Source: Hafnia alvei (lineage in GTDB: Bacteria; Pseudomonadota; Gammaproteobacteria; Enterobacterales; Enterobacteriaceae). Taken from it: a stretch of DNA of 64,000 nucleotides. Position 1 is the first letter of the stretch; every line of letters begins with the position of its first letter. A model generated the notes under the pieces. It was not told where the DNA came from. It did no database searches and worked only from the letters and a program-made list of their open reading frames with translations. Shown in pieces: positions 11,406-23,370 of the stretch. Both the position numbers and the translations under genes were made by a program. The stretch spans positions 3,612,012 through 3,676,011 of the forward strand of contig NZ_CP139992.1 in the NCBI RefSeq assembly GCF_034424155.1, written 5' to 3'.

Positions 11406-11526
11406 TTTAGACTCCTTACCATCACCCATATGTGTCGACGACACGTATACCGCATAGGCACCGACCCATAGTGTCTCTCACAACGTCCATTATAAAAGAA
11501 CGCTCTGAGTGGAACTTATGCATTCT

Positions 11527-11550
11527 GGCATGGGGACGTATCCCCATGCC
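11527..11550. other. Perfect 10-bp hairpin between bamA and skp
   Basis: GGCATGGGGA and TCCCCATGCC flank a CGTA loop. It lies 30 bp beyond the bamA stop. No T tract follows on either strand, so it does not look like a normal intrinsic terminator. It may instead protect the bamA mRNA 3' end or attenuate readthrough (inference). Confidence 0.6.
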
Positions 11551-11579
11551 TTATACAGTAGCTTTTATAGAGTAGCTTA

Positions 11580-13988
11580 TTACCAAGTCTTACCGATGTT
11601 AAATTGGAACTGCTCCGATTTATCACCGTCGTATTTCTTAACAGGCTGAGCGTATGAGAACACCAATGGCCCCAGTGGAGACATCCACTGTAGTGCGAGA
11701 CCCGCAGAGACACGAATGTTGCTCGGATCGCTGTAGTCAGGAATACCCTGAGAGCTACAGGAGGTCGCGCCACAGCCGTTGTTATCCCAATTGGTATCCC
11801 AAACAGTACCCGCATCCATGAAGATAGAGGTACGCAGTGAGTTGGAATATTTCTCACCCACGAACGGCGTTGGCGTAATCAGCTCAAGGCTGGCCACTGC
11901 CATGGCGTTACCGCCCACCGCATCGTTATCATCCGTCTTGCTGCTATCAATGCTGCCGTTCGAATTCAGATAAACCGCTTTAGGACCGATGTTGTTCGAT
12001 TGGAAACCACGTACCGAGCTCGAACCACCGGCATAGAAGTTTTCATAGAACGGCATTTCTTTACCGCCCAGACCGTCACCGTAGCCTAAACGGGAACGTC
12101 CCATCACGACCCAAGAACGATCGTCATCCAACGGCAGATAGCTTTGGCTATCGAACGTGATTTTGTAGTATTCGTTATCAGAACCAGGGATGGTCACTTT
12201 ACCGTTCAGAGATGCTTTCGTACCCTGAGTTGGGAAGAACCCGCGGTCAACGTTGTTATATGACCAACCTAAGGTATACGTGAAGTCATCAGCGGTATAG
12301 TCAGCTTTCTTAGTATCATCCGGATGCTGTCCCATAGAGTCCAGATAACGCCACATAGCCACCTGTGGCTGCATATCAGACAGGGAGTTATGCACGTAAC
12401 CCAGACCGGTACGCAACGAGTTATTTTCGTTGATTGGGAACCCTAAGGTGCCATCAATGCCATAACTGCTGTTGGTATAGTCAGACAGATCCGCATCATC
12501 AGCTTTAAAGTCATTATAGAAAATACGACCACCCAAGCTCACACCGTCAACGGTGAAGTACGGGTCTGTCATAGACAGTTCAGCATAGGTTTGGTAATCA
12601 TTTTTGGTACCGCTAATACCAACGGTATTACCTGTACCCAACCAGTTTTCCTGCTGAACGCCGACTTGGAAGCTAACGCCACTTTCAGTACCGAAGCCCA
12701 CACCGAAGTTGAAAGTACCGGTGTTACGCTCTTTCACCTTATAGGTGACATCGACCTGATCCGGCGTACCTGGAACACGCTGAGTATCAACGTCAACGGT
12801 TTCAAAATATCCGGTACGGTTCAGACGCTCTTTACCCTGATCGACCAAGTCGCTGCCTAACCATGCACCTTCCATCTGGCGCATTTCGCGACGCAGAACG
12901 GAGTCTTTACTGGTGTCATTACCAGCGAACTTGATGTTACGAACGTAGTAACGGTTACCCGCATCAACGCTCATATGCAACTTAACGGTTTTATCCGCAT
13001 CGTTGATTTCAGGTTGGGTCTGTACTTTTGGATAAGCATAGCCGTAGCGACCGAGGAGTTTCTTAACGTCATCCTCCATCTTGGTCACTTTGGCACCGTT
13101 ATACAGTTCACCCGGTTCAATCGTGGTCAAGCGGTTGATTTCAGTGCTATAACCCGCCATGTTACCGTTCACGTCAACGCCAGTGAGTTTGTACTGGTCG
13201 CCTTCAGTGATATTGACAGTGATGTAAATGCCTTTTTTATCCGGCGTTAAGCTCACCTGAGTAGAATCAATATTGAAACGGGCATAGCCGCGATCCAAAT
13301 AGAAGCTTCTCAAGGTTTCTAAGTCACCAGACAGTTTTTGTTTTTGATATTTACGGTCACCAACCAAGTTCCACCAAGGAACTTCGTCGCGCAGTTGGAA
13401 ACGAGCAATCAACTCTTCGGAGGTGAACGCGTGGTTCCCTACGATATTGATTTGCTGAATCTGAGCGGATTTACCTTCAGTAAATACCAGTTTCAAGTCA
13501 ACACGGTTACGAGGCAGAGGTGTTACCACCGCTTTCACCGTCGCACTGTATTTACCGACGCTGTAGTAGAAATCTTCCAGACCCTTTTCAATGCTAGAAA
13601 GCATTGTGCGGTCCAGAGCTTCACCTACGCGCACGCCAGAAGCTTCAAGGTTCTGCTTCAGCATGTCGTCTTTTACAGACTTGTTACCGGAGAAGGTAAT
13701 ACTCGCGATCGTAGGACGTTCCTTAACCTGCACGATCAAGTTCTCACCATCGCGCAGCACCCGAACATCTTCGAAGTTGCCGGTCGCATATAATGCGCGA
13801 ATAGTGTTACTGAGATCTTCATCGCTGACGGTATCGCCAACGCGAACCGGCATGTTAAGTAACGCCGCACCGACGGCGACCCGCTGCAGGCCTTCGAAAT
13901 GAATATTTTTCACTACGAATCCATCTGCACCGTATACGGTTGCGCTGCCAAACAGCAGCGACGCTATGAGCAACTTTTTCATCGCCAT
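11580..13988 (-). CDS. bamA: Outer membrane protein assembly factor BamA
   Basis: Central beta-barrel of the BAM complex that folds and inserts outer-membrane proteins. It has 802 residues. The N-terminal signal peptide [20 protein letters not shown] is cleaved before [13 protein letters not shown]. Five POTRA domains cover roughly residues 22-425. The 16-strand barrel follows, with the Omp85 lid-lock motif [15 protein letters not shown]. It ends in FQFNIGKTW with the C-terminal aromatic residue of the beta signal. Extracellular loop 6 is followed by a variable stretch ([16 protein letters not shown]) unlike E. coli, as expected for surface loops. It is flanked by rseP and skp in the usual order. 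Confidence 0.98.
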   Translation of the reverse strand: MAMKKLLIASLLFGSATVYGADGFVVKNIHFEGLQRVAVGAALLNMPVRVGDTVSDEDLSNTIRALYATGNFEDVRVLRDGENLIVQVKERPTIASITFSGNKSVKDDMLKQNLEASGVRVGEALDRTMLSSIEKGLEDFYYSVGKYSATVKAVVTPLPRNRVDLKLVFTEGKSAQIQQINIVGNHAFTSEELIARFQLRDEVPWWNLVGDRKYQKQKLSGDLETLRSFYLDRGYARFNIDSTQVSLTPDKKGIYITVNITEGDQYKLTGVDVNGNMAGYSTEINRLTTIEPGELYNGAKVTKMEDDVKKLLGRYGYAYPKVQTQPEINDADKTVKLHMSVDAGNRYYVRNIKFAGNDTSKDSVLRREMRQMEGAWLGSDLVDQGKERLNRTGYFETVDVDTQRVPGTPDQVDVTYKVKERNTGTFNFGVGFGTESGVSFQVGVQQENWLGTGNTVGISGTKNDYQTYAELSMTDPYFTVDGVSLGGRIFYNDFKADDADLSDYTNSSYGIDGTLGFPINENNSLRTGLGYVHNSLSDMQPQVAMWRYLDSMGQHPDDTKKADYTADDFTYTLGWSYNNVDRGFFPTQGTKASLNGKVTIPGSDNEYYKITFDSQSYLPLDDDRSWVVMGRSRLGYGDGLGGKEMPFYENFYAGGSSSVRGFQSNNIGPKAVYLNSNGSIDSSKTDDNDAVGGNAMAVASLELITPTPFVGEKYSNSLRTSIFMDAGTVWDTNWDNNGCGATSCSSQGIPDYSDPSNIRVSAGLALQWMSPLGPLVFSYAQPVKKYDGDKSEQFQFNIGKTW

Positions 13989-14025
13989 CGTTGTTATGCG
14001 TTCTTCCTAACCTAAATCCCGTCCC

Positions 14026-15381
14026 TTAGAGGCGCGAGAAATCATTGAAAAGTGCAAGCCCCATTAACAACACCAGTAAAATAGAACCGATGCGATAACT
14101 GAAGTCTTGAACTCGCTCGGAAACCGGCCCTCCTTTTAGCTTTTCAATCGCTAAGAAGAGCAAGTGACCACCATCAAGTACTGGGAGTGGGAACAGGTTG
14201 ATAATTCCTAAATTAACGCTGATAAGCGCTAAGAACATTAGGTAATACACAACACCGTACTCCGCTGACATCCCTGCGCCCTGCGCGATCGAAATCGGCC
14301 CACTCAGGTTATTCAGCTTCACATCACCAGTAATTAGTTTCCCTACCATAGAGACCGTTAGCTTCATCAATTGCCATGTTTTATCACTGGCCTGATAGAT
14401 CGCCATAAACGGTCCATATTGTCGAATCGTCTTATACTCATTGGGTAAAGGAATAACTTTCGGCGCGATGCCAGCAAAGCCTTCCATTTTACCCGCACCA
14501 ACAGCTTTGCTGTCTGGTGTTAACTGCAATGACTGAATATTTCCATTGCGTTCAATATCAAGTGCTATGCTTTCGTTAGGTCTTTCACGGACCTGTTTAA
14601 CAAAAGTGTGCCAGTTCAATAACGGCTGACCATCGACTTTAACGATCCTATCGCCGACTTGCAAACCTGCTTTCTGAGCCGCTGAATCCTTCTGCACTTC
14701 AGCAAGGATCGGCTCAACCTGCGGTCCACGCGGCACGATGCCAAGCGAAACCACCGGATCTTGTTTATCTGGCTCAAACTGCCAATGCGTCAGATCCAGA
14801 GTTTTCTGCGTTTTATCGTCACTACCAAACGGTGCAACTTCAACGGTCGTCTCTTTCGCGCCAATTTTTCCGACCAGCGCTAAACGAACAGAATCCCAGT
14901 CAGGCGTTTCGATACCTGCAACGGACTTTAGTTCCAATCCTGGCGAAATATCTGCTTGAGCCGCTACCGATTGAGGAACAATTTCGCCAATAACCGGACG
15001 AACGCTAGGTACACCAATCACGAAAACAAACCAGTAGGCAACGATCGCAAACAAGAAGTTAGCAATAGGCCCTGCGCTGACAATGGCCGCTCGCTGCCAC
15101 ACCGTTTTGTTATTAAACGCCTGATGACGAAACTCAGGGGCAACGCTCTCTACCCGCTCATCCAGCATTTTGACGTAGCCGCCAAGCGGGATAAGAGCCA
15201 GCACATATTCCGTACCGCTGCGGTCTACACGACGCCACAGCGCCTTACCAAAACCGATAGAAAAGCGTTCTACCTTCACGCCACAGCGGCGAGCCACCCA
15301 AAAGTGGCCAAATTCATGCACCGTGATCAACACCCCAAGCGCCACTAAAAACGCAATCAGGCTCCAGAGTATATTGGTCAT
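14026..15381 (-). CDS. rseP: Sigma-E regulatory site-2 protease RseP
   Basis: Inner-membrane zinc metalloprotease that makes the second cut in RseA during the sigma-E envelope stress response and also clears remnant signal peptides. It has 451 residues. The zinc motif HEFGH is at residues 22-26 in the first membrane helix, with the third metal ligand in [14 protein letters not shown] near the C-terminus. Two PDZ domains lie between (second: [20 protein letters not shown]). The GxG loop and helical C-terminal [19 protein letters not shown] match E. coli. It is 25 bp downstream of cdsA. Confidence 0.97.
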   Translation of the reverse strand: MTNILWSLIAFLVALGVLITVHEFGHFWVARRCGVKVERFSIGFGKALWRRVDRSGTEYVLALIPLGGYVKMLDERVESVAPEFRHQAFNNKTVWQRAAIVSAGPIANFLFAIVAYWFVFVIGVPSVRPVIGEIVPQSVAAQADISPGLELKSVAGIETPDWDSVRLALVGKIGAKETTVEVAPFGSDDKTQKTLDLTHWQFEPDKQDPVVSLGIVPRGPQVEPILAEVQKDSAAQKAGLQVGDRIVKVDGQPLLNWHTFVKQVRERPNESIALDIERNGNIQSLQLTPDSKAVGAGKMEGFAGIAPKVIPLPNEYKTIRQYGPFMAIYQASDKTWQLMKLTVSMVGKLITGDVKLNNLSGPISIAQGAGMSAEYGVVYYLMFLALISVNLGIINLFPLPVLDGGHLLFLAIEKLKGGPVSERVQDFSYRIGSILLVLLMGLALFNDFSRL

Positions 15382-15406
15382 TGGTAAGCTCCCTGTCTCA
15401 AGCGGA

Positions 15407-16258
15407 CTAGTAAAACACTAACAGCATAAGACATGCAAACACCGGTACTGCCGCAGTCAAACTATCAATACGGTCCAGAATGCCGCCATGACCGGGAATT
15501 AAATGCCCGCTGTCTTTGATGCCGGCTTCGCGTTTGAACATACTTTCGGTTAAATCGCCCAGCACAGAAACCAGAGCGGCGACAATAGAGCAAACCAGCA
15601 GCGTAGCTGGCACCACAGCGAGCGGGGCGTACAAACCAAAACCCCACGAAATTAGCGCTGAGGTAATCAAACCACCGATGAAGCCTTCCCACGTTTTACC
15701 CGGAGAAACCTTTGGCGCCAGCTTGTTTTTACCAAACAGTTTACCAAACATGTAAGCGCCAGAATCCGCTCCCCATACCAGGAACATCACGTACAACAGC
15801 CACCACGCCCCTTGATAATGATCGGCGTCATAACCGTGTTGACGTAGTGCAATCATTCCCCAAAAGAACGGAATGATGGTCGCTGCGCCAAAAACAATTT
15901 TGAGCACGCGAGAGTGTTTCCACCATCCCGCAGACTTGGGATAAAACAGCACCAAAAACAGCGCAACAATCCACCAAACAACTGATGCCCACAGCGAACC
16001 AGCAATTAACGGCAGGTGCACGCTTCGATTAAATTCAGGCAGGCTTAGCAGCATTGCAGCCAGCACTAGGCCGCAGATCACGGCGCCCCAAATACGCTGC
16101 GAATTAGATGTAAACCCAGCAAGTTGTCCCCACTCCCAAGCGGCTAGCATGCATATGACTAAGGTCACAATCGCAAAACCTACAGGAGGTAATAAAAACA
16201 GCGCCGCAATGACAATAGGCACTAAGATCAAAGCAGTGATAATGCGAGACTTCAGCAA
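15407..16258 (-). CDS. cdsA: Phosphatidate cytidylyltransferase
   Basis: Makes CDP-diacylglycerol from phosphatidic acid and CTP, the branch point for all membrane phospholipids. It has 283 residues with about eight hydrophobic membrane segments. The family signature region near the C-terminus is present ([14 protein letters not shown] and then [32 protein letters not shown], quoted in part), including the conserved Asp residues for metal binding. It lies 9 bp downstream of uppS and upstream of rseP, the conserved order in enterics. Confidence 0.97.
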   Translation of the reverse strand: MLKSRIITALILVPIVIAALFLLPPVGFAIVTLVICMLAAWEWGQLAGFTSNSQRIWGAVICGLVLAAMLLSLPEFNRSVHLPLIAGSLWASVVWWIVALFLVLFYPKSAGWWKHSRVLKIVFGAATIIPFFWGMIALRQHGYDADHYQGAWWLLYVMFLVWGADSGAYMFGKLFGKNKLAPKVSPGKTWEGFIGGLITSALISWGFGLYAPLAVVPATLLVCSIVAALVSVLGDLTESMFKREAGIKDSGHLIPGHGGILDRIDSLTAAVPVFACLMLLVFY

Positions 16259-16267
16259 GAGATCCCC

Positions 16268-17029
16268 CTAAGACGCATCTGATGCGTTGATAGGTGTAGT
16301 GCCTCCGAAGCGGCGCTCGCGTTGCGCAAATGCATTAAGTGCACCTTCAAAGGTAAGTTCATCAAAATCAGGCCACAGCACATCCGTGAAATAAAACTCG
16401 GAATATGCGATTTGCCACAGCAAAAAGTTGCTGACCCGATGCTCTCCACCGGTCCGAATGACAAGGTCAACCGGAGCCAGTTCATGTAAGCAAACTTGCT
16501 GGCTCAGCAAGTCCTCAGTGATATCTTCAGGTTGAAGTACTCCGGCCTTGACCTGCTCGGCCAGCGTTTTCACGCCCTGCATGATATCCCATCGCCCACC
16601 ATAATTAGCGGCAATATTTAACGTTAGCCCATCATTATTTTCAGTTAATTGCTCAGAACGACGAATACGCTCTTGTAAGCGCGAGCTAAAACGGCCGATA
16701 TCACCGATGATTTTCAGACGTACATTGTGCTTATGCAAGCTTTTCACTTCACCGTCTAATGCCCGAATGAAGAGCTCCATTAGCGCACTGACTTCCTGCG
16801 CTGGGCGGTTCCAGTTCTCACTACTAAACGCATACAACGTTAACGCCTTGATGCCATGGCTAACCGCAAAACGTACGGAACGACGTACCGATTTCACCCC
16901 AGCTTTATGGCCAAATACACGCATTTTGCCCTGACGCTTCGCCCAACGGCCATTGCCGTCCATAATGATAGCGACGTGCTGTGGACCACAGACCATCTCG
17001 TCAGTCATTGGTGATTGAGTGGAAGACAT
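16268..17029 (-). CDS. uppS: Undecaprenyl diphosphate synthase (cis-prenyltransferase)
   Basis: Extends farnesyl diphosphate with eight isopentenyl units to give C55 undecaprenyl diphosphate, the lipid carrier for peptidoglycan and O-antigen. The signature [17 protein letters not shown] carries the catalytic Asp. Also present are [13 protein letters not shown] and [19 protein letters not shown] start at ATG 17029 (MSSTQSP). A TTG at 17041 lies only about two bases from a GAGGA box, too close to be ideal, while the ATG is 13 bases away, so the exact start is uncertain. It is also called ispU. It begins the uppS-cdsA-rseP-bamA run. Confidence 0.95.
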   Translation of the reverse strand: MSSTQSPMTDEMVCGPQHVAIIMDGNGRWAKRQGKMRVFGHKAGVKSVRRSVRFAVSHGIKALTLYAFSSENWNRPAQEVSALMELFIRALDGEVKSLHKHNVRLKIIGDIGRFSSRLQERIRRSEQLTENNDGLTLNIAANYGGRWDIMQGVKTLAEQVKAGVLQPEDITEDLLSQQVCLHELAPVDLVIRTGGEHRVSNFLLWQIAYSEFYFTDVLWPDFDELTFEGALNAFAQRERRFGGTTPINASDAS

Positions 17030-17304
17030 ACGTGTAATCAATTCCTCAAAAGCATGGCACTGAAGTAAGCCACAACATCAAGCTCACCTTGCCCATACGA
17101 CATCAATTGCACAAACTGAACCGAGTATTAAATAACCAAGTGTTTAATGCGCAAAAAAGCCGTGTACTAGTCACGGCTAACCAATTAATCAGCGGCAAAA
17201 TCAAAATCCTTAGCACACTAAACATCTCGACCCGCCAAAAGTTGTCGCAAACTATATCATTTCACCTGAACCGCCACAAACTACCTACACAGGGAATAAC
17301 TAAT
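17030..17304. other. Intergenic region between dxr and uppS
   Basis: About 275 bp without a gene. It holds the dxr terminator (17150-17178) and presumably the uppS promoter. The rest is A+T-rich and I see no further feature. Confidence 0.6.
17150..17178 (-). terminator. Intrinsic terminator after dxr
   Basis: On the minus strand AGCCGTG and CACGGCT pair around a 7-base loop, followed directly by a run of T's (TTTTTGCGC). It lies 127 bp past the dxr stop, so some 3' UTR is implied. Confidence 0.8.
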
Positions 17305-18504
17305 CTATATTAGGAAGTTCGCGCTCAAACGAGTGGCTACTTCGCGCGCTTGGCGATCAATATCCAAGACTTCTGCAATACTTTGCGGCTCACAACAAGA
17401 TAATGACGACAAAACATCCTGATTTAACGCCGCAATATCCGTAAAGCGAATTTGCCCGCGTAAGAATGCATCCACTGAAACTTCGTTCGCCGCATTCAAT
17501 GCGGTTGTCGCTGCCTGCCCTGCCCGCGACGCGTCTATCGCCAGTTGCAAACAAGGATAGCGCACCATATCGGGTTGCTCGAACGTAAATGATCCAATTT
17601 TGCAGAAATCGAGAGGTTCAACACCGGTTTGCACGCGAGCAGGATAAGCCATCGCATGGGCAATTGGCGTACGCATGTCAGGCGAACCTAGCTGCGCAAT
17701 GACGCTCCCATCGCGGTAGCGCACCATAGAGTGAATAACGGATTGAGGGTGAATAATCACCTCCATCTCGGACTCAGAGGCATTAAACAGCCAGCGAGCT
17801 TCGATATACTCCAGACCTTTATTCATCATGGTGGCAGAATCAACGGAAATCTTACGCCCCATTGACCAGTTCGGGTGCGCACAAGCCTGATCTGGCGTGA
17901 CCGCAGCAAAGTCACCCATCGGCAATTGACGGAATGGGCCCCCAGAGCCGGTAAGAACAATACGCGATATGCCATTCTCGTTCAGTGAGGCAAAGCCAAG
18001 ATTATTTTGTACAGCCTCGGGCAAACTCTGAAAAATAGCGTTATGTTCGCTGTCGATAGGCAACAGCTGAGCGCGGCTCTGCTTCAGCGCATCCATAAAC
18101 AGACGTCCACAGGTCACTAACGCCTCTTTATTGGCCAGTAAAACTTGCTTATTAGCCTTAATCGCGGCCAACGTTGGTAACAGGCCTGCTGCGCCAACAA
18201 TGGCAGCCATAACCTGATCAACGTCATCTAGCGCAGCTAAATCGCAGGCGGCCTGCTCTCCAGACATCACCTCAATGCCGCTGATCCCAGCATCTTGTAA
18301 GCGTTGACGAAGCGTCTGGGCAGCATGATCATCAGCCATAGAAACGTAGCGCGGAGCAAATTCAACGCACTGTTGGAACATGACTTCGACGTTTTTACCT
18401 GCCACCAGCGCGGCAACTTTAAAATTATCAGGATTTGCTCGCACCACAGCCAGTGTACTGGTGCCAATGGAGCCGGTAGAACCAAGAATAGTCAGTTGCT
18501 TCAT
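17305..18504 (-). CDS. dxr: 1-deoxy-D-xylulose-5-phosphate reductoisomerase
   Basis: Second enzyme of the MEP isoprenoid pathway; converts DXP to 2-C-methylerythritol 4-phosphate with NADPH. It has 399 residues, close to the 398 of E. coli. The N-terminal Rossmann motif [16 protein letters not shown] binds NADPH. The metal and substrate site is in [15 protein letters not shown] (Asp and Glu), [17 protein letters not shown] and the flexible loop with [11 protein letters not shown]. The enzyme feeds uppS, its neighbour, with isoprenoid units. A terminator separates the two genes, so they are probably independent transcripts. Confidence 0.98.
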   Translation of the reverse strand: MKQLTILGSTGSIGTSTLAVVRANPDNFKVAALVAGKNVEVMFQQCVEFAPRYVSMADDHAAQTLRQRLQDAGISGIEVMSGEQAACDLAALDDVDQVMAAIVGAAGLLPTLAAIKANKQVLLANKEALVTCGRLFMDALKQSRAQLLPIDSEHNAIFQSLPEAVQNNLGFASLNENGISRIVLTGSGGPFRQLPMGDFAAVTPDQACAHPNWSMGRKISVDSATMMNKGLEYIEARWLFNASESEMEVIIHPQSVIHSMVRYRDGSVIAQLGSPDMRTPIAHAMAYPARVQTGVEPLDFCKIGSFTFEQPDMVRYPCLQLAIDASRAGQAATTALNAANEVSVDAFLRGQIRFTDIAALNQDVLSSLSCCEPQSIAEVLDIDRQAREVATRLSANFLI

Positions 18505-18621
18505 GAGGGGTCTTCTGAATAACTGTTTAGAACAGGAGATGCATCAGTCTGAAACTAAGACGGCGGATTGTCTATGAGAATTAGCCCGTCTTCAGCAACA
18601 GCCTGAGGTTTCTCGGATAGC

Positions 18622-18657
18622 CCAAAAACAAAAGCGCCGCCGGGGCGACGCTTTTTT
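18622..18657 (-). terminator. Intrinsic terminator after frr (possibly bidirectional)
   Basis: On the minus strand AAGCGTCGCC and GGCGGCGCTT form a strong stem with one G-T pair and a very short CC loop, followed by TTGTTTTTG. The plus strand also ends in CTTTTTTC. It starts 16 bp after the frr stop. Confidence 0.8.
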
Positions 18658-18672
18658 CAAGCCAGTGAGGAA

Positions 18673-19230
18673 TTAAACTTCCATCAACTCTTTTTCTTTG
18701 TCAGCTAATGCAGCGTCGATCTTTTTGATCATCACGTCTGTCATTTTCTGCACTTCGTCTTGCGATTTACGATCTTCGTCTTCGCTGATTTCTTTATCTT
18801 TCAGCAAAACTTTGACTTTATCGTTCGCATCACGGCGTACGTTACGAACAGAAACACGGCCCTGCTCAGCTTCAGCACGAACCAGTTTGATCAGATCCTT
18901 ACGACGTTCTTCGGTCAGCGCTGGCAATGGAACACGGATAACCGCGCCCGCAGACATTGGGTTTAAGCCCAAATCTGAAGCCATGATCGCTTTTTCTACC
19001 GCCGCAGACAGAGAACGATCGAACACGGTGATTGCCAGTGTGCGAGAGTCTTCAGCAACTACGTTAGCAACCTGACGCAGAGGCGTAGCAGATCCATAAT
19101 ATTCTACAGAAATACCATCCAGCAGGTTCGGATGAGCACGACCTGTACGGATCTTGTTGATGTTTGACTTAAATACTTCAACGCATTTATCCATGCGCGT
19201 TTCGGCATCTTTTTTGATTTCGTTGATCAC
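18673..19230 (-). CDS. frr: Ribosome recycling factor
   Basis: With EF-G it splits the post-termination ribosome into subunits. It has 185 residues, the standard length. The long helical bundle starts [20 protein letters not shown], and the tRNA-mimic tip region carries [20 protein letters not shown]. The hinge and second helix follow as [20 protein letters not shown]. It ends in a long charged coiled coil ([18 protein letters not shown]). Gene order rpsB-tsf-pyrH-frr is conserved in most bacteria. Confidence 0.98.
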   Translation of the reverse strand: MINEIKKDAETRMDKCVEVFKSNINKIRTGRAHPNLLDGISVEYYGSATPLRQVANVVAEDSRTLAITVFDRSLSAAVEKAIMASDLGLNPMSAGAVIRVPLPALTEERRKDLIKLVRAEAEQGRVSVRNVRRDANDKVKVLLKDKEISEDEDRKSQDEVQKMTDVMIKKIDAALADKEKELMEV

Positions 19231-19393
19231 GTTGCGAACCCTTGAAAACGGTTAATTAAACTGGCGCTTCATCATGAGAAACGCCGATATATTTTCAATC
19301 AAGCGTAACTGGCAAGAAAGCCTGACGCAATATTCATCGAGTAAAAATGACGCGTAAGGCTCTCACGTTCGTAGAGCGCCGTTATGCTCCAAA

Positions 19394-20119
19394 TTATTTG
19401 GAGATCAGCGTGCCTTCTTTCTCACCCATAACGACACGACGCAAAGCACCTGGCTTGTTCATGTTAAACACACGAATCGGCAGGTTATGGTCGCGAGCCA
19501 AGGTGAAAGCGGCCAGATCCATGACTTTTAGTTCTTTTTCTAAAACGTCCTGATAGGTCATTTGATCGAACAGCGTTGCATCTGGATTGGTGACCGGATC
19601 GGCTGAATACACACCGTCAACTTTGGTCGCCTTCAATACCACGTCAGCTTCGATTTCAATACCGCGCAGACAAGCTGCGGAATCAGTCGTGAAGAATGGA
19701 TTACCGGTACCGGCAGAGAAAATCACTACGCGGTTGTTACGCAGCAGGCTAATCGCTTCTGCCCAGCTGTAGTTATCGCACACGCCGTTAAGTGGAATTG
19801 CAGACATCAGACGCGCGTTCACATAAGCACGATGCAACGCATCACGCATTGCCAAGCCGTTCATCACGGTGGCAAGCATCCCCATGTGATCGCCCACAAC
19901 GCGGTTCATGCCCGCTTGTGCTAGACCTGCGCCACGGAACAGGTTTCCGCCGCCGATGACAACACCGACTTGAATGCCTAATTCGACCAGCTCTTTAACT
20001 TCCTGAGCCATACGATCCAGTACGCTTGCATCGATGCCAAAACCTTCTGCACCTTGCAGGGCTTCACCGCTAAGCTTGAGCAAGATACGCTGATATACGG
20101 GTTTGGAGTTAGTTGCCAT
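19394..20119 (-). CDS. pyrH: Uridylate kinase
   Basis: Hexameric amino-acid-kinase-fold UMP kinase that makes UDP; GTP activates it and UTP inhibits it in enterics. I start at ATG 20119 ([20 protein letters not shown]), preceded by AGGA, rather than the upstream ATG at 20188, because this matches the 241-residue family length. Motifs are [50 protein letters not shown] and [13 protein letters not shown]. It lies between tsf and frr and is separated from tsf by a terminator. Confidence 0.98.
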   Translation of the reverse strand: MATNSKPVYQRILLKLSGEALQGAEGFGIDASVLDRMAQEVKELVELGIQVGVVIGGGNLFRGAGLAQAGMNRVVGDHMGMLATVMNGLAMRDALHRAYVNARLMSAIPLNGVCDNYSWAEAISLLRNNRVVIFSAGTGNPFFTTDSAACLRGIEIEADVVLKATKVDGVYSADPVTNPDATLFDQMTYQDVLEKELKVMDLAAFTLARDHNLPIRVFNMNKPGALRRVVMGEKEGTLISK

Positions 20120-20277
20120 GGTGTTCTGTCCTAAGAAGCAGTCAATAAATAGTCGGAGGTATTTCAATGCACGGTCGTAACCGATCATTGGGATACATTC
20201 TAATGCTGGCTGGGATACTTAATAGTGTAAACCTTTCTACGTTGGCTAAGGGCTATGCGCCTAACGTTTCCAGATAA

Positions 20278-20305
20278 AACAATGGAACCACCCTGCGGCG
20301 GTTCC
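20278..20305 (-). terminator. Intrinsic terminator after tsf
   Basis: On the minus strand GGAACCGCC pairs with GGTGGTTCC (one G-T pair) and is followed by ATTGTTTTATC. It lies just past the tsf stop. Confidence 0.75.
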
Positions 20306-20317
20306 ATTTGAAGGCAA

Positions 20318-21169
20318 TTAAGCGCCTTTAGTCATTGAAGCAACTTCTGCAGCAAAGTCTACGGTCGCTTTTTCGATACCTTCACCCACTTCGAAGCGGA
20401 TGAAATTGGTAACGTCAGCATTGTGCTCTTTCAGCAGCTGACCAACAGTTTTGCTTGGGTCCATAACGAAAGCTTGACCAGTCAGAGAAACTTCGCCGGT
20501 GAATTTCTTCATGCGGCCTTCAACCATTTTCTCTGCGATTTCTTTCGGCTTACCAGACTGCATCGCGATGTCCAGCTGAACCTGGTACTCTTTTTCTACG
20601 ACTTCAGCAGAAACGTCTTCTGGTTTAACGAATTCAGGCTTGCTTGCAGCAACGTGCATTGCCAGTTGCTTAGCCAGTTCTTCATCAGCGCCAGTAGCGG
20701 CAACCAGAACACCAATGCGAGCACCGTGCAGGTAGCTAGCCAGTACATCGCCTTCCAGAGAAGATACGCGACGGATGTTGATGTTTTCACCGATTTTAGC
20801 AACCAGTGCAACACGCTCTTCTTCGAACTGTGCTTTCAGTACTTCAACGTCGGTGATTTTGCCTGCAAACGCAGCGTCCAGCACTTTCTCAGCGAATGCC
20901 TGGAAACCACCGTCTTTAGCAACGAAGTCAGTCTGGCAGTTAACTTCCAGAATCACACCGTAGTTGCCTTCAATCTTGGTTTTGATCACGCCATCAGCAG
21001 CAACGTTGCCTGCTTTTTTCGCCGCTTTGATCGCGCCAGATTTACGCATGTTTTCGATTGCCAGCTCGATGTCGCCTTGGGCCTCGGTCAGCGCTTTCTT
21101 ACAATCCATCATGCCTGCGCCAGTACGTTCACGCAGTTCTTTTACCAGGGCGGCGGTAATATCAGCCAT
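20318..21169 (-). CDS. tsf: Elongation factor Ts
   Basis: Guanine-nucleotide exchange factor for EF-Tu. I start at ATG 21169 ([17 protein letters not shown]), preceded by GAGG with 8 bp spacing; the upstream ATG at 21211 would add a non-conserved 14 residues. The product is 283 residues, matching E. coli. An N-terminal UBA-like domain is followed by [11 protein letters not shown], the TDFV element that contacts the EF-Tu nucleotide pocket. The core domains and coiled-coil protrusion are intact. It is cotranscribed with rpsB through a partial terminator at about 21285. Confidence 0.98.
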   Translation of the reverse strand: MADITAALVKELRERTGAGMMDCKKALTEAQGDIELAIENMRKSGAIKAAKKAGNVAADGVIKTKIEGNYGVILEVNCQTDFVAKDGGFQAFAEKVLDAAFAGKITDVEVLKAQFEEERVALVAKIGENINIRRVSSLEGDVLASYLHGARIGVLVAATGADEELAKQLAMHVAASKPEFVKPEDVSAEVVEKEYQVQLDIAMQSGKPKEIAEKMVEGRMKKFTGEVSLTGQAFVMDPSKTVGQLLKEHNADVTNFIRFEVGEGIEKATVDFAAEVASMTKGA

Positions 21170-21277
21170 TGTATTTTCCTCGGTGGTCTCGTCGTGAAGA
21201 GCGAACCTCACGGAGACAGGTTCTCTCGTCTAGGGATTGGTTCTTTATATCGCCGTGATGTGAAAGGCGATTTTTAC

Positions 21278-21305
21278 AAAGAAAGGGGGGGCCATAAAGG
21301 CCCCC
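21278..21305 (-). terminator. Attenuator-like hairpin between rpsB and tsf
   Basis: On the minus strand GGGGGCC and GGCCCCC flank a TTTAT loop, followed by CCTTTCTTTG. The weak T tract suggests partial termination. In E. coli rpsB-tsf readthrough at such a site helps set EF-Ts below S2. Here this is an inference from position and structure. Confidence 0.65.
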
Positions 21306-21361
21306 TAACCAACATATTTTAATACCTGGTTAATAAGGGCTCAAATTTTGAGCTTGCCTTA

Positions 21362-22353
<992 letters not shown>

Positions 22354-22474
22354 CCTTTTGTTGCATTTTGAGCCCACGGCTATCGTAGGATTTGGCAGCG
22401 GTTCCGAGGACTGTTACCATGTTCAGCAATTGATTCTCATTGTCGATTTCACGACACCTGCGGACACATACTTC

Positions 22475-23275
22475 ATGGCAATTTCAATAAAAACACCTGA
22501 ACAAATCGAAAAAATGCGCGTGGCTGGACGACTGGCCGCGGAAATCCTAGAAATCATCGAGCCTTACGTGGTTCCTGGCGTCAGCACCGGTGAACTTGAC
22601 CGTATCTGCGACGATTACATTACCCAAAAACAGCATGCGATCTCCGCTTGCTTGGGCTATCACGGCTATCCAAAATCCGTTTGCATCTCCGTGAATGAAG
22701 TGGTTTGCCACGGCATTCCTAGCGACGAAAAAATCTTGAAAAATGGCGATATCGTTAACATCGACGTGACCGTTATCAAAGATGGCTGGCACGGCGATAC
22801 TTCAAAAATGTTTATCGTGGGTGAGCCTACCATTCTGGGCGAGCGCCTGTGTCGCATCACGCTGGAAAGCCTCTATCTAGCGCTGAAAATGGTAAAACCG
22901 GGTATTCGCCTGCGCACAATCGGTGCTGAAATCCAGAAATTCGTTGAATCACACGGTTTCTCTGTGGTGCGTGAATACTGTGGTCACGGCATTGGTGAAG
23001 TGTTCCACGAAGAACCTCAGGTTCTGCATTACAATGCCGACGACGGCGGCGTGGTACTGCAAAAAGGGATGACTTTCACCATCGAACCTATGGTCAACGC
23101 CGGTGATTACCGCATCCGCACCATGAAAGATGGCTGGACGGTAAAAACTAAAGATCGCAGCTTGTCCGCACAGTATGAGCATACTATTGTGGTGACTGAT
23201 AACGGTTGCGAGATTTTGACACTGCGTGAGGAAGAGACCGATCTCCCACGCGTTATCGTTCACGAGAACGTATAA
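22475..23275 (+). CDS. map: Methionine aminopeptidase type I
   Basis: Removes the initiator methionine from nascent proteins. I start at ATG 22475 ([19 protein letters not shown]), which gives 266 residues, close to the E. coli 264; the longer frame from 22358 adds unrelated sequence. The ribosome-binding site is poor (GGACACATACTTC before ATG). The pita-bread fold metal ligands are in [20 protein letters not shown] (two Asp), [13 protein letters not shown] (His), FTIEPMV (Glu) and QYEHTIVV (Glu). It is divergent from rpsB, as in E. coli, and is closed by a terminator at 23306. Confidence 0.97.
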   Translation: MAISIKTPEQIEKMRVAGRLAAEILEIIEPYVVPGVSTGELDRICDDYITQKQHAISACLGYHGYPKSVCISVNEVVCHGIPSDEKILKNGDIVNIDVTVIKDGWHGDTSKMFIVGEPTILGERLCRITLESLYLALKMVKPGIRLRTIGAEIQKFVESHGFSVVREYCGHGIGEVFHEEPQVLHYNADDGGVVLQKGMTFTIEPMVNAGDYRIRTMKDGWTVKTKDRSLSAQYEHTIVVTDNGCEILTLREEETDLPRVIVHENV

Positions 23276-23305
23276 CCCATCGCTTAACGAGCGAGTCATC
23301 ATCTC

Positions 23306-23331
23306 AAGCCGGCTTATGCCGGCTTTTTTTA
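23306..23331 (+). terminator. Intrinsic terminator after map
   Basis: AAGCCGGC and GCCGGCTT flank a TTAT loop, followed by seven T's in total. It starts 30 bp after the map stop and separates map from glnD. Confidence 0.9.
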
Positions 23332-23370
23332 TGTTTTGCGTTCTTAACTCGGCGACAACGGGAGATGCCC

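Noticed and set aside
11516-11857. 113-residue minus-strand frame at the bamA 3' end
   Set aside because: It overlaps bamA in another frame and has no start signal or known motif.
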